This document shows positions 7,936 through 15,600 of a stretch of DNA of 64,000 nucleotides, in pieces. The DNA lies in contig NZ_JAPYZZ010000003.1 in assembly GCF_027460065.1 (NCBI RefSeq), positions 62,001 to 126,000 of the forward strand, read 5' to 3'. A program made the position numbers and the translations under genes. The notes under the pieces were generated by a model, which did no database searches, had not been told where the DNA came from, and worked only from the letters and a program-made list of their open reading frames with translations. Positions within the stretch are counted from its first letter, which is position 1; each line of letters begins with the position of its first letter. This stretch comes from Martinezella rhizogenes (GTDB taxonomy: Bacteria; Pseudomonadota; Alphaproteobacteria; Rhizobiales; Rhizobiaceae).

Positions 7936-9418
7936 AGATGGCGGCCTCCAGTTCGGTCAGCGACAGGCGTCGCGGATCATAGGTGGCGTGGAAGCGGCCT
8001 TCGACCATGTGGATGACCCTGTCTGTGTTGAAATAGACCTCCGGCGCTTCGTCGGAGATGACGATGATCGACAGGCCTTCTGCCGCGAGCTTGCGGACGA
8101 TTTCGAAGATGCCGGCGCGGGCACCGACATCGACACCCACGGTCGGCGCATCGAGGATGAGGATTTTCGGCCCGATCGCCAGCCATTTGGCAATCGCGAC
8201 ACGCTGCTGGTTGCCGCCTGAGAGCGTGCGGATCGGATCTTCCGGCAGGCCGATCTTCACCCCGAGCGCTGAAATCCAGCGGGAAACGACATCCGCCTTT
8301 TTCGATGGCGAGATGAGACCGCCGCTCAGCAACTTGTCGAGCGAGGCCATGACGAGATTGTCGGCAATGGATTGCGGCTGGTTCAGGCCCAGCGAGAGCC
8401 GGTCTTCGGAGAGATAGGCAACACCCGCCCGGATCGCGTCCCGGTTGGAATGGAAATCCACCGTCTTTCCATCGATGAGGATTTCGCCCGATTGCGGCCG
8501 GTGCATGCCGAACAGCGTCAAAGCCAGCTCCGTGCGCCCGGCCCCGAGCAGGCCGGTGATCCCGAGCGTTTCTCCGCGCCGCAGATCGAAGGAAACATCC
8601 TCGAACTCCCCCGCCCGGCTCAGGCCGCGCACGGAAAGAACGACGGGCTTGTCGTCGTGATCGGCGGCAATGACGGCGCTATCGAAGTTGCGGCCGGTCA
8701 TCAACTCGGTCACGCGCGACTGGGTCATGCCTTCGACCGGGAAGACACCAACGAGCGATCCATCCCGCAAAACGGTGATGCGATCCGATATCTCAAGCAC
8801 TTCCGCCAGACGATGCGAAACGAACACGACAGCGACACCTGACGCTGAGAGGTTGCGGACGATGTCGATCAGATAATCCGTCTCCGACTGAGTCAGCGAT
8901 GCGGTGGGTTCATCCATGAAAACGAGACGGGCTTCGCCGACCAGCGCGCGGGCAATGGCCACGATCTGGCGCTGGGCAATCGGCAATTCCTTGAGCGGCC
9001 TGTCGAGATCGAACGAGACACCGAGCCGCGCCAGAGCTTTTTCGGCGGCTTTCTCGATTGCGCGCTTGTCGACCAGCCCAAATCTGCCGTTCACCGCATA
9101 TTGGAAACCGATATTTTCGGCCACCGTCATTTCATCGAACAGCGCCAGATCCTGCCAGATCACCTGGATGCCAAGCGATTGCGCCAGCGTCGGGGTCATC
9201 GCGGTGATGGACTTGCCATCGAAATAGAGCTCGGCATCGCTTTGCGGCGTGTAGACCCCGGTAATAACCTTGATCAGGGTGCTTTTGCCGCAGCCGTTTT
9301 CGCCGGCAAGGCAATGCACTTCCCCCGGATTGACCTCGAAGGAAACGCCCTTCAAGGCGCGCACGCCGCCAAAGGTGACCTTGACATTCTTGAGGGACAG
9401 GAGCGGTTCTGCGCTCAT
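7928..9418 (-). CDS. Sugar ABC transporter ATP-binding protein (two fused nucleotide-binding domains, RbsA/FrcA-like)
   Basis: 496 residues with two ABC domains, as usual for CUT2 importers. The first has a complete Walker A (GENGCGKST, about residue 39) and Walker B (LVFMDEPTAS). The second has the degenerate P-loop GLLGAGRTE and the signature LSGGNQQ, the expected asymmetry in this family. The start at 9418 (MSAEPLLSLKNV) is chosen over upstream starts because an AGGAG precedes it and the added residues have no family match. Energises uptake through the two permeases encoded just downstream. Confidence 0.9.
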   Translation of the reverse strand: MSAEPLLSLKNVKVTFGGVRALKGVSFEVNPGEVHCLAGENGCGKSTLIKVITGVYTPQSDAELYFDGKSITAMTPTLAQSLGIQVIWQDLALFDEMTVAENIGFQYAVNGRFGLVDKRAIEKAAEKALARLGVSFDLDRPLKELPIAQRQIVAIARALVGEARLVFMDEPTASLTQSETDYLIDIVRNLSASGVAVVFVSHRLAEVLEISDRITVLRDGSLVGVFPVEGMTQSRVTELMTGRNFDSAVIAADHDDKPVVLSVRGLSRAGEFEDVSFDLRRGETLGITGLLGAGRTELALTLFGMHRPQSGEILIDGKTVDFHSNRDAIRAGVAYLSEDRLSLGLNQPQSIADNLVMASLDKLLSGGLISPSKKADVVSRWISALGVKIGLPEDPIRTLSGGNQQRVAIAKWLAIGPKILILDAPTVGVDVGARAGIFEIVRKLAAEGLSIIVISDEAPEVYFNTDRVIHMVEGRFHATYDPRRLSLTELEAAIYA

Positions 9419-9484
9419 GATAGCGTATCTCTCCTTTCGCCGCGAAAGCATCGCAGACGTGGCGCTCGGCATATTTCGGTTGGA

Positions 9485-9514
9485 CGTCGCGCGGGCGATG
9501 TGTCCCGCGCGACG
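9485..9514 (-). other. Intercistronic hairpin between binding-protein and ATPase genes
   Basis: Perfect 11-bp stem CGTCGCGCGGG / CCCGCGCGACG (9485-9495, 9504-9514) with an 8-nt loop, located 20 bp downstream of the substrate-binding-protein stop and with no U-tract. It probably protects the upstream mRNA from 3-prime exonucleases or partly terminates, so that the binding protein is made in excess. Comparable hairpins occupy the same place at 48929 and 57510. Confidence 0.7.
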
Positions 9515-9533
9515 CCTTCGGCCTTGGGGAGGA

Positions 9534-10511
9534 TCAGAGGCCCATGGAAACGAGCTTGTCGATGCTTTCCTTGTCGATCTTCAAAAGCTGATCGACGACG
9601 ATGGTGTTACCCTCGGGATTGATGGTGCCGAGGCCTTCGATAGTGTCGCCGGCCTTGGGCGTCTCGCCCTTGGCGATACGGTCGGCGAGCGTGATGAAGA
9701 CCTCTCCGGCCTGCTTCGGGTTCCACATGAAGCCACCTGTCAGCGCGCCAGATTTGATCAGCTTGGCACCCTGCCCCGGCGAAAACGGGCCGATGACGAA
9801 GACCTTGCCATCCTTGCGCCGCTCTTCGACGGCACGTCCGGCGCCGATCGGCCCCTGCGAACCGAAGGCAAGGAAACCCTTGAGGTCGGCATTGGCCGAC
9901 ATCAGGTCAAGCGCGGTCGAACGGCTCTTGTCGAGGTCTTCCGCAACCCCGTAGCGGTCGCCGACCAGTTTCATATCAGGGTAGTTGGCCTTGATATAGG
10001 CGATGGCGGCATCGGCCCAGGCATTGTGAAGCGGAACGGTGAGCGAACCGACGAAAACGGCATAAGAACCCTTGCCGCCCATCTTTTCCGCCAACAGCTT
10101 GCCATGTGCTTCACCGAAGCCCTTGGCAGACGCCAGCTCGAAATCCCAATCGGCGCCGAGCTGTTCCGGGGATTCATGGGTGATGACCTTGATGCCGGCG
10201 GCCTGGGCTTTTTTCAGCACGGGTTCCAGCACCTTCGCATCATTCGGCACGACACCGATGAAATCGACCTTCTGGGCGATCAGGTCTTCGATCGCGCGCA
10301 CCTGCAGGGCCGGGTCGGCACTGGTGGGGCCGACCATGAAGCCGTCGACGCCGAGCTTCTTGCTCTGCTCCTTGATGCCGGCCTCCATGGCGTTGAACCA
10401 CGGAATGCCGCCGATCTTGACGACGACGCCCACCTTCGGCCCTTCGGCAAAGGCTGCGGATGAGAGCAACGCCAGCGACAGACCAACCGCCGCAGCAATA
10501 ATTTTCTTCAT
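9534..10511 (-). CDS. Periplasmic sugar-binding protein of the allulose ABC importer
   Basis: 325-residue protein with a Sec signal peptide (MKKIIAAAVGLSLALLSSAAFA, cleavage at about residue 22) and a type I periplasmic-binding fold of the PF13407 sugar class (GVVVKIGGIPWFNAMEAG at the start, DLIAQKVDFIGVVPND in the first lobe). First gene of the minus-strand operon and preceded by GAGGAGGAACATCA. Transcription starts in the 239-bp gap shared with psiR, which contains two tandem palindromes. I recall that the corresponding A. tumefaciens gene has been called psiA; the name is from memory. Confidence 0.9.
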   Translation of the reverse strand: MKKIIAAAVGLSLALLSSAAFAEGPKVGVVVKIGGIPWFNAMEAGIKEQSKKLGVDGFMVGPTSADPALQVRAIEDLIAQKVDFIGVVPNDAKVLEPVLKKAQAAGIKVITHESPEQLGADWDFELASAKGFGEAHGKLLAEKMGGKGSYAVFVGSLTVPLHNAWADAAIAYIKANYPDMKLVGDRYGVAEDLDKSRSTALDLMSANADLKGFLAFGSQGPIGAGRAVEERRKDGKVFVIGPFSPGQGAKLIKSGALTGGFMWNPKQAGEVFITLADRIAKGETPKAGDTIEGLGTINPEGNTIVVDQLLKIDKESIDKLVSMGL

Positions 10512-10634
10512 TGATGTTCCTCCTCAAAAATTCGGCAAACGAAATCCGCCCGCAGCCCGTTTTTCCCGGACGCGTTCAAAATCTCTCATCTCGCTTATTC
10601 GAGACTCTCCCTTGCCACTCCCACAGCAACCATC

Positions 10635-10676
10635 ATGCACAATCGATATTGCCAAGTTGCACAATCGATGGTGCAA
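10635..10676. promoter_or_regulatory. Two tandem PsiR operator-like palindromes
   Basis: TTGCACAATCGATGGTGCAA at 10657-10676 is a near-perfect 20-bp palindrome around ATCGAT. A related copy, ATGCACAATCGATATTGCCA, lies at 10635-10654. Their centres are 22 bp apart, about two helical turns, so two repressor dimers could bind the same face. The ATCGAT core with a central CG fits LacI-family operators. They sit between psiR and the divergent binding-protein gene. Confidence 0.75.
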
Positions 10677-10750
10677 TAACCATAACATGAAGCGCCCTTC
10701 CGTCAAGGGGATGCGTGCTCTAATAATCGGAATCAGTTGGGGAGATCACA

Positions 10751-11830
10751 GTGACGGGCATAAGTTCAAAAAAAGCCACCATTTATGACTTGTCGATATT
10801 ATCAGGCGCTTCCGCCTCGACGGTCAGTGCGGTGTTGAACGGATCATGGCGCAAGCGGCGCATCTCGGAAGAAACCGCAGACAAGATACTCTCGCTCGCC
10901 AAGGCTCAGCGCTACACCACCAACCTGCAGGCGCGCGGCCTCAGAAGTTCGAAATCCGGCCTCGTCGGGCTTCTGGTGCCGGTTTATGACAACCGGTTCT
11001 TTTCATCGATGGCGCAAACCTTCGAGGGGCAAGCCCGCAAACGTGGCCTGTCGCCCATGGTGGTTTCCGGGCGACGCGACCCCGAGGAAGAACGACGCAC
11101 CGTCGAGACGCTGATTGCCTATTCGATCGATGCCCTGTTCATCGCCGGCGTGACCGATCCCGATGGCGTTCACCAGGTCTGCGCGCGCGCGGCCCTTCCG
11201 CATGTGAACATCGACCTGCCCGGCAAGTTTGCGTCCTCCGTCATCTCCGACAACCGGCACGGTGCGGAAATTTTGACAGCGGCGATCCTTACCCATGCGG
11301 CAAAAGGCGGCCCGCTCGGTCCTGACGATGTCATCCTGTTCGGTGGCCATGACGACCACGCCAGCCGCGAGCGTATTGATGGTTTTCATGCCGCGAAAGC
11401 CGATTATTTCGGCGTTGAGGGCGGTGACGATATCGAAATCACCGGCTATTCGCCGCATATGACGGAACTGGCTTTCGAACGGTTCTTTGCCCGCCGAGGC
11501 CGCCTTCCCCGCTGTTTCTTCGTCAATTCATCGATCAATTTCGAGGGGTTGCTGCGTTTCATGGGGCGCCATGACGGCGAAGCATTCGGTGATATCGTCG
11601 TCGGTTGCTTCGACTATGATCCTTTCGCGTCTTTTCTTCCTTTCCCCGTCTACATGATCAAACCCGATATTGCGCAGATGCTGGAAAGAGGGTTCGATCT
11701 CTTGGAAGAAAACCGGGCAGAGCCCGAAGTCACCATCATCGAACCGCAACTCATCCCGCCACGAACAGCCCTTAAGGGGCCGCTGGACGACATATGGGAC
11801 CCGGTTGCATTGCGCCGTATGGCAAAGTGA
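10751..11830 (+). CDS. psiR: LacI-family transcriptional regulator PsiR
   Basis: 359 residues with an N-terminal LacI helix-turn-helix (TIYDLSILSGASASTVSAVL, about residues 10-29) and hinge (YTTNLQARGLRSSKSGLVGLL) followed by a sugar-binding core domain. The start is GTG at 10751 with GGGGAGATC upstream. It is divergent from the allulose operon. PsiR of A. tumefaciens is known as a D-allulose-responsive repressor; this gene has the expected place and family. It should repress the minus-strand operon, and possibly itself, through the palindromes at 10635-10676. Confidence 0.85.
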   Translation: MTGISSKKATIYDLSILSGASASTVSAVLNGSWRKRRISEETADKILSLAKAQRYTTNLQARGLRSSKSGLVGLLVPVYDNRFFSSMAQTFEGQARKRGLSPMVVSGRRDPEEERRTVETLIAYSIDALFIAGVTDPDGVHQVCARAALPHVNIDLPGKFASSVISDNRHGAEILTAAILTHAAKGGPLGPDDVILFGGHDDHASRERIDGFHAAKADYFGVEGGDDIEITGYSPHMTELAFERFFARRGRLPRCFFVNSSINFEGLLRFMGRHDGEAFGDIVVGCFDYDPFASFLPFPVYMIKPDIAQMLERGFDLLEENRAEPEVTIIEPQLIPPRTALKGPLDDIWDPVALRRMAK

Positions 11831-11927
11831 AACGCCTGCACGAAAGTGCCGAAATCTTCGCTTGACCTCAACCGCGCTTGAGGTCGTACCGACTTGCAAC
11901 AGGCATCACCATTGCAACGGAATAACG

Positions 11928-12251
11928 ATGATTGAAAAGCTCATAAAGGTCCTGGAAAGCGGAAGGGATAGCGCAGTCCTGCGCTTTTCCATCGCGAGGG
12001 CGCTGATGGAAGCGCGGCAATTCGAGGACGCCGCACACCATCTGCGGGAAGCAATCCGGCAGAATCCCGACTATTCGGCGGTGTGGGCGGAGCTCGGCGA
12101 ATGCCGAGCGCGGTTGGGAGACCATGACGGTGCCGCAACGGCCTGGGTGGAAGGCGTGGCAGTGGCCATCCGGCGGGGTGACATTCAGGCGAAAAGACAG
12201 ATGGAAGTCCGGTTGCGACGTTTGCAGACGCGCAGCCTGAGTGTTGGTTGA
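11928..12251 (+). CDS. Small TPR-type protein
   Basis: 107-residue cytoplasmic protein. The stretch AVLRFSIARALMEARQFEDAAHHLREAIRQ followed by NPDYSAVWAELGECRARLGDHDGAATAWVEGVAVA matches two tetratricopeptide repeats (the W/L/G/Y-A-F-A-P pattern), then a basic C-terminal helix (KRQMEVRLRRLQTR). Stand-alone two-repeat proteins of this kind are widespread in Proteobacteria and presumably mediate protein contacts. It lies 97 bp downstream of psiR and could be read through from it; no functional link is evident. Confidence 0.75.
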   Translation: MIEKLIKVLESGRDSAVLRFSIARALMEARQFEDAAHHLREAIRQNPDYSAVWAELGECRARLGDHDGAATAWVEGVAVAIRRGDIQAKRQMEVRLRRLQTRSLSVG

Positions 12252-12374
12252 CGGCGGTGGACGTTCAGTCGATCCCATCTGCCAAAAAATCGCCGGAAGA
12301 TTAGCCAGGTTTCATAAAACTGGTTATGATCGCCGGAAAAATCACGGGAGGCGGCTGTCGAGAGCCGGTGGTTT

Positions 12375-14258
12375 ATGGGTTTTTCCGATCATATCAAGGA
12401 AATCGAGACCGTCGGTCAGGGCAGGAATACCGGCCGGGATGCGGTGGTGCTGGAATCCTGGCGGCGTTGCCTCGACACCTACCAGCTTGATCCAACCAAG
12501 GCGCGCGAAGCTGTGATCGTTTCCGAGACACGTCTTCGCGAACATCGCCAGCACGCGGAAGACCTCGTGCACATCGCCCGCTCCGGCCTGGAACGGCTTT
12601 ACCGACAGGTGGCCGAGCAGAATTACGTCCTCCTTCTTTCCGATCGGCAGGGCGTGACGGTCGAGTTCCTGGGCGATCCCTCCTTCAACAATAATCTGCG
12701 CAAGGCCGGGCTTTATCTGGGCTCGGAATGGTCGGAACCCCGCGCCGGCACCTGTGCCGTCGGTGCCTGCATTGCAACCGGCGAGCCGCTCACCATCCAC
12801 CAGACCGATCATTTCGATGTGACGCACACGCCGCTCTCCTGCACCGCAGCGCCGATCTACGATACGCAGGGCGCGCTGACGGCGGTACTCGATATTTCGC
12901 TGCTCAGCTCACCGATCCTGAAAACGAGCCAGAACATGGCCCGCCATTTGGTCTCTTCCACCGTGCGGAGGATCGAGCTTGCCAATCTGATGGCCAGCAG
13001 CCGGCATGACCTCGTTCTGCGCTTTGCGGGTGCGCCCGAATTTCTGGATGTCGACCCGGAAGCGGCCCTGTCGGTCGACGGTTCCGGCCGCATCACGGGC
13101 ATGACGCACGCCGCAGCCCGCCTTCTCGCCGCATCGCGGGGGCTCGACTGGCGCATGCCCGAGCGTCTTCTCGGACAGCGGGTGGAAGAGTTTTTCGAAG
13201 CCGGTTTCGATGAGCTTGCCTCCCTCACCCGCTCCAGCCTGCCGCAGGACAGGCGCATCGTCGTCAGGGACGGGACCGTGCTTTATGCGCACGCGATCGA
13301 ACCGCAGCAGCGCAGGTCGAGCGTTCCGCTTGCCCACTCAAGACCGCAGCCGGTGATGGAGAGGATCGGCGGTGACGGCCCGGCGGTTCGAATTCTCAGG
13401 CGGAAGGTGGAAAAACTCGCGCCCGCAAGACTGCCGATCCTGCTGCAGGGCCAGACCGGCACCGGCAAGGAACACCTCGCACGCATCATTCACGATGCCA
13501 GCGGCGTTTCCGGCCGCTTCGTCGCCGTCAATTGCGCCGCCATTCCCGAACAGCTGATCGAAAGCGAGCTGTTCGGTTATCTGCCGGGCGCCTTCACTGG
13601 CGCTCTCGCAAAGGGGCGCAAAGGGCTGGTGGAAGAGGCGCAGGGCGGAACGCTTTTCCTTGACGAAATCGGTGACATGCCGTTTGCGGCGCAGAGCCGG
13701 CTTTTGCGCGTTCTGGCGGAAGGCGAGGTTCTGCCTGTCGGTGGCTCCACCCCGCAGAAGGTGGATTTCAGGGTGATTTCGGCATCTCATCGTCCCCTGA
13801 ACGACATGGTGCGAACAGGTGCATTCCGCGAAGATCTCTACTATCGGCTGAACGCGGCGGTCCTGACGCTGCCGTCACTCAGCGAGCGCGACGATTTTCC
13901 GTGGCTTCTCGACAGGATACTCGAAAAACACGGCATGCCCGGCCGGCCGCTGACGCTCTCCAACGCTGCCCGGCTGACGATCCTGCACCACCGCTGGCCG
14001 GGCAATATCCGCGAGCTGGACAATGCGATCGCCTTTGCAGCCGCCCTTTGCGACGACGGGCTGATTACAGTGGAGGACCTTCCGGAACAGCTCACCGCCG
14101 CATCCTCCATCCCTATGATCGACAGCCGCGGCACCGATCTTCGCGCATTGCTGGCCGCCTGTAACGGCAATATTTCCGAAGCCGCCCGCCGGCTCGGTGT
14201 TGACCGCACGACTCTCCATCGCCGCATGCGGCGCCTCGGCATCGGAAAACCTCACTGA
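12375..14258 (+). CDS. acoR: Sigma54-dependent activator, AcoR type
   Basis: 627 residues. Region 1-180 is a GAF-type sensor as in AcoR (LSDRQGVTVEFLGDP and the GTCAVGACIATGEP segment). The AAA+ core follows with Walker A GQTGTGKE (359-366), the sigma54-contacting loop GAFTGA (405-410) and Walker B GGTLFLDEIGD (424-434). A Fis-type helix-turn-helix ends the protein (GNISEAARRLGVDRTTLHRRMRR). AcoR-type activators switch on acetoin or related alcohol/ketone catabolic genes. Here the next gene downstream is a butanediol-dehydrogenase-like enzyme whose leader carries a -24/-12 promoter, so that is the probable target. The ligand is not known. Confidence 0.85.
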   Translation: MGFSDHIKEIETVGQGRNTGRDAVVLESWRRCLDTYQLDPTKAREAVIVSETRLREHRQHAEDLVHIARSGLERLYRQVAEQNYVLLLSDRQGVTVEFLGDPSFNNNLRKAGLYLGSEWSEPRAGTCAVGACIATGEPLTIHQTDHFDVTHTPLSCTAAPIYDTQGALTAVLDISLLSSPILKTSQNMARHLVSSTVRRIELANLMASSRHDLVLRFAGAPEFLDVDPEAALSVDGSGRITGMTHAAARLLAASRGLDWRMPERLLGQRVEEFFEAGFDELASLTRSSLPQDRRIVVRDGTVLYAHAIEPQQRRSSVPLAHSRPQPVMERIGGDGPAVRILRRKVEKLAPARLPILLQGQTGTGKEHLARIIHDASGVSGRFVAVNCAAIPEQLIESELFGYLPGAFTGALAKGRKGLVEEAQGGTLFLDEIGDMPFAAQSRLLRVLAEGEVLPVGGSTPQKVDFRVISASHRPLNDMVRTGAFREDLYYRLNAAVLTLPSLSERDDFPWLLDRILEKHGMPGRPLTLSNAARLTILHHRWPGNIRELDNAIAFAAALCDDGLITVEDLPEQLTAASSIPMIDSRGTDLRALLAACNGNISEAARRLGVDRTTLHRRMRRLGIGKPH

Positions 14259-14270
14259 AGATGAGGCATA

Positions 14271-14299
14271 TGCCACAGCTGTAGCGCCACAGCTGTGGC
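14271..14299. promoter_or_regulatory. Probable enhancer sites for the AcoR-type activator
   Basis: GCCACAGCTGTGGC (14286-14299) is a perfect 14-bp palindrome, and GCCACAGCTGTAGC (14272-14285) directly before it is the same with one change. The pair lies about 65-95 bp upstream of the -24/-12 element, the expected range for sigma54 activator binding, and the DNA-binding protein is encoded immediately upstream. Confidence 0.7.
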
Positions 14300-14363
14300 A
14301 GGTCGCAAAACAGGCCTTCCCCAAAACTCAGCGATTTCAGGCCTTCGGTGGAGAAAGCCGTCC

Positions 14364-14379
14364 TGGCATGGGCATTGCA
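14364..14379 (+). promoter_or_regulatory. Sigma54 (-24/-12) promoter
   Basis: TGGCATGGGCATTGCA matches the consensus TGGCACG-N4-TTGCW at all but one position, with the mandatory GG and GC separated by exactly 10 bp. A transcription start around 14390 would leave a leader of about 25 nt before the GAGGAGAAAAC ribosome site and the ATG at 14415. Confidence 0.85.
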
Positions 14380-14414
14380 CCTTCTCTGGCATCAAGTGCC
14401 ATCGAGGAGAAAAC

Positions 14415-15488
14415 ATGCGCGCGCTCAGATTTCATGCAGCCAGGGATTTGCGGATCGAAGACATTGCCGAGCCGAAACGGCCTGGCCCGGGACAGGTCCT
14501 CGTCCGCAACCGTTTCGTCGGCATCTGCGGTACCGATCTGCATGAATATAGCTACGGCCCGATCTTCATTCCCACCGAACCGCATCCTTTTACCGGCGCC
14601 CGTGGCCCACAGATTCTGGGCCACGAATTCGGCGGCGTGGTTGAGGCGATCGGCGACGGTGTGACCTCCGTCAACGTCGGCGACCGCGTCTCCATCCAGC
14701 CGCTCATCATGCCGCGATCCGGCGATTATTTCGCTGATCGTGGCCTTTTCCATCTCAGCACGCAGCTGGCACTGGTCGGCCTCAGCTGGGATGGCGGCGG
14801 CATGGCGGAAGCAGCACTTGTCAACGACTATAACGTCCAGAAAATTCCGGACGAGATGACCGACGAAGAGGCGGCGCTGGTGGAACCCGCGGCCGTTGCC
14901 GTTTATGCCTGTGATCGCGGCGGCGTCACCGCCGGTAACAGCGTTCTGGTCACGGGTGCCGGCCCGATCGGCATGTTGACGCTTCTGGCGGCCCGCGCCG
15001 CCGGCGCTACCCAGCTTTTTGTCTCCGATCTGAATGATACCCGCCTCGAGCTTGCCCGCAACGTCATCCCTGATGTCATCACCATCAACCCCAAGCGCGA
15101 TAATGTCGGTGATGTCGTCCGCTCGGCAACCGAAGGCAAGGTCGGCTGCGACGTGGCGATCGAATGCGTGGGTAATGAACATGCGCTCAAGGCCTGCGTT
15201 GACGCCGTGCGCAAGCAGGGCGTCGTCGTGCAAACCGGGCTGCATCCGCATGAAAACCCGATCGACTGGTTCCAGGTGACGTTCCGTGATCTGGAGATCA
15301 AGGGCTCCTGGGCCTATCCAACCCATTATTGGCCGCGCGTCATCCGGCTCATTGCCTCCGGCCTGCTGCCGGCGACGAAGATCGTCACCAAACGCATCAC
15401 GCTCGATACGGCAGTGACCGAGGGCTTCGATGCCCTGCTCGACCCCGCCGGCACGCATCTGAAAATCCTGATCGATCTTTCGAAATAG
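14415..15488 (+). CDS. Zinc-dependent alcohol dehydrogenase (2,3-butanediol dehydrogenase-like)
   Basis: 357-residue medium-chain dehydrogenase. Catalytic zinc ligands C38 (GICGTDLHEY), H70 and E71 (LGHEFGG) and E157 are present, and the NAD(P) Rossmann motif is TGAGPIGM (180-187). In (R,R)-butanediol dehydrogenases the lobe after GDRV normally carries four cysteines for a structural zinc; here the equivalent region (about 92-118, IQPLIMPRSGDYFADRGLF) has none, so the structural zinc is missing. The ATG at 14415 has GAGGAGAAAAC in front. It lies under the sigma54 promoter at 14364 and 112 bp before a flavin monooxygenase. Likely substrate: a secondary alcohol or vicinal diol, inferred from family and AcoR context. 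Confidence 0.88.
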   Translation: MRALRFHAARDLRIEDIAEPKRPGPGQVLVRNRFVGICGTDLHEYSYGPIFIPTEPHPFTGARGPQILGHEFGGVVEAIGDGVTSVNVGDRVSIQPLIMPRSGDYFADRGLFHLSTQLALVGLSWDGGGMAEAALVNDYNVQKIPDEMTDEEAALVEPAAVAVYACDRGGVTAGNSVLVTGAGPIGMLTLLAARAAGATQLFVSDLNDTRLELARNVIPDVITINPKRDNVGDVVRSATEGKVGCDVAIECVGNEHALKACVDAVRKQGVVVQTGLHPHENPIDWFQVTFRDLEIKGSWAYPTHYWPRVIRLIASGLLPATKIVTKRITLDTAVTEGFDALLDPAGTHLKILIDLSK

Positions 15489-15495
15489 GCTTTTC

Positions 15496-15535
15496 GCCTG
15501 CGCCTGCCGGGAAGAGGAGCCCGGCAGGCGCAGGC
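15496..15535 (+). other. Long perfect hairpin between dehydrogenase and monooxygenase genes
   Basis: 16-bp perfect stem GCCTGCGCCTGCCGGG / CCCGGCAGGCGCAGGC (15496-15511, 15520-15535), 8-nt loop, no U-tract. It begins 7 bp after the dehydrogenase stop. It could attenuate read-through into the monooxygenase or stabilise the dehydrogenase message. Confidence 0.7.
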
Positions 15536-15600
15536 ATTGGCTTTCGGAGCGGCGACACCGCCGCTCCGCCATCAGACCAAGCACCATGGAGGAGATGAAT

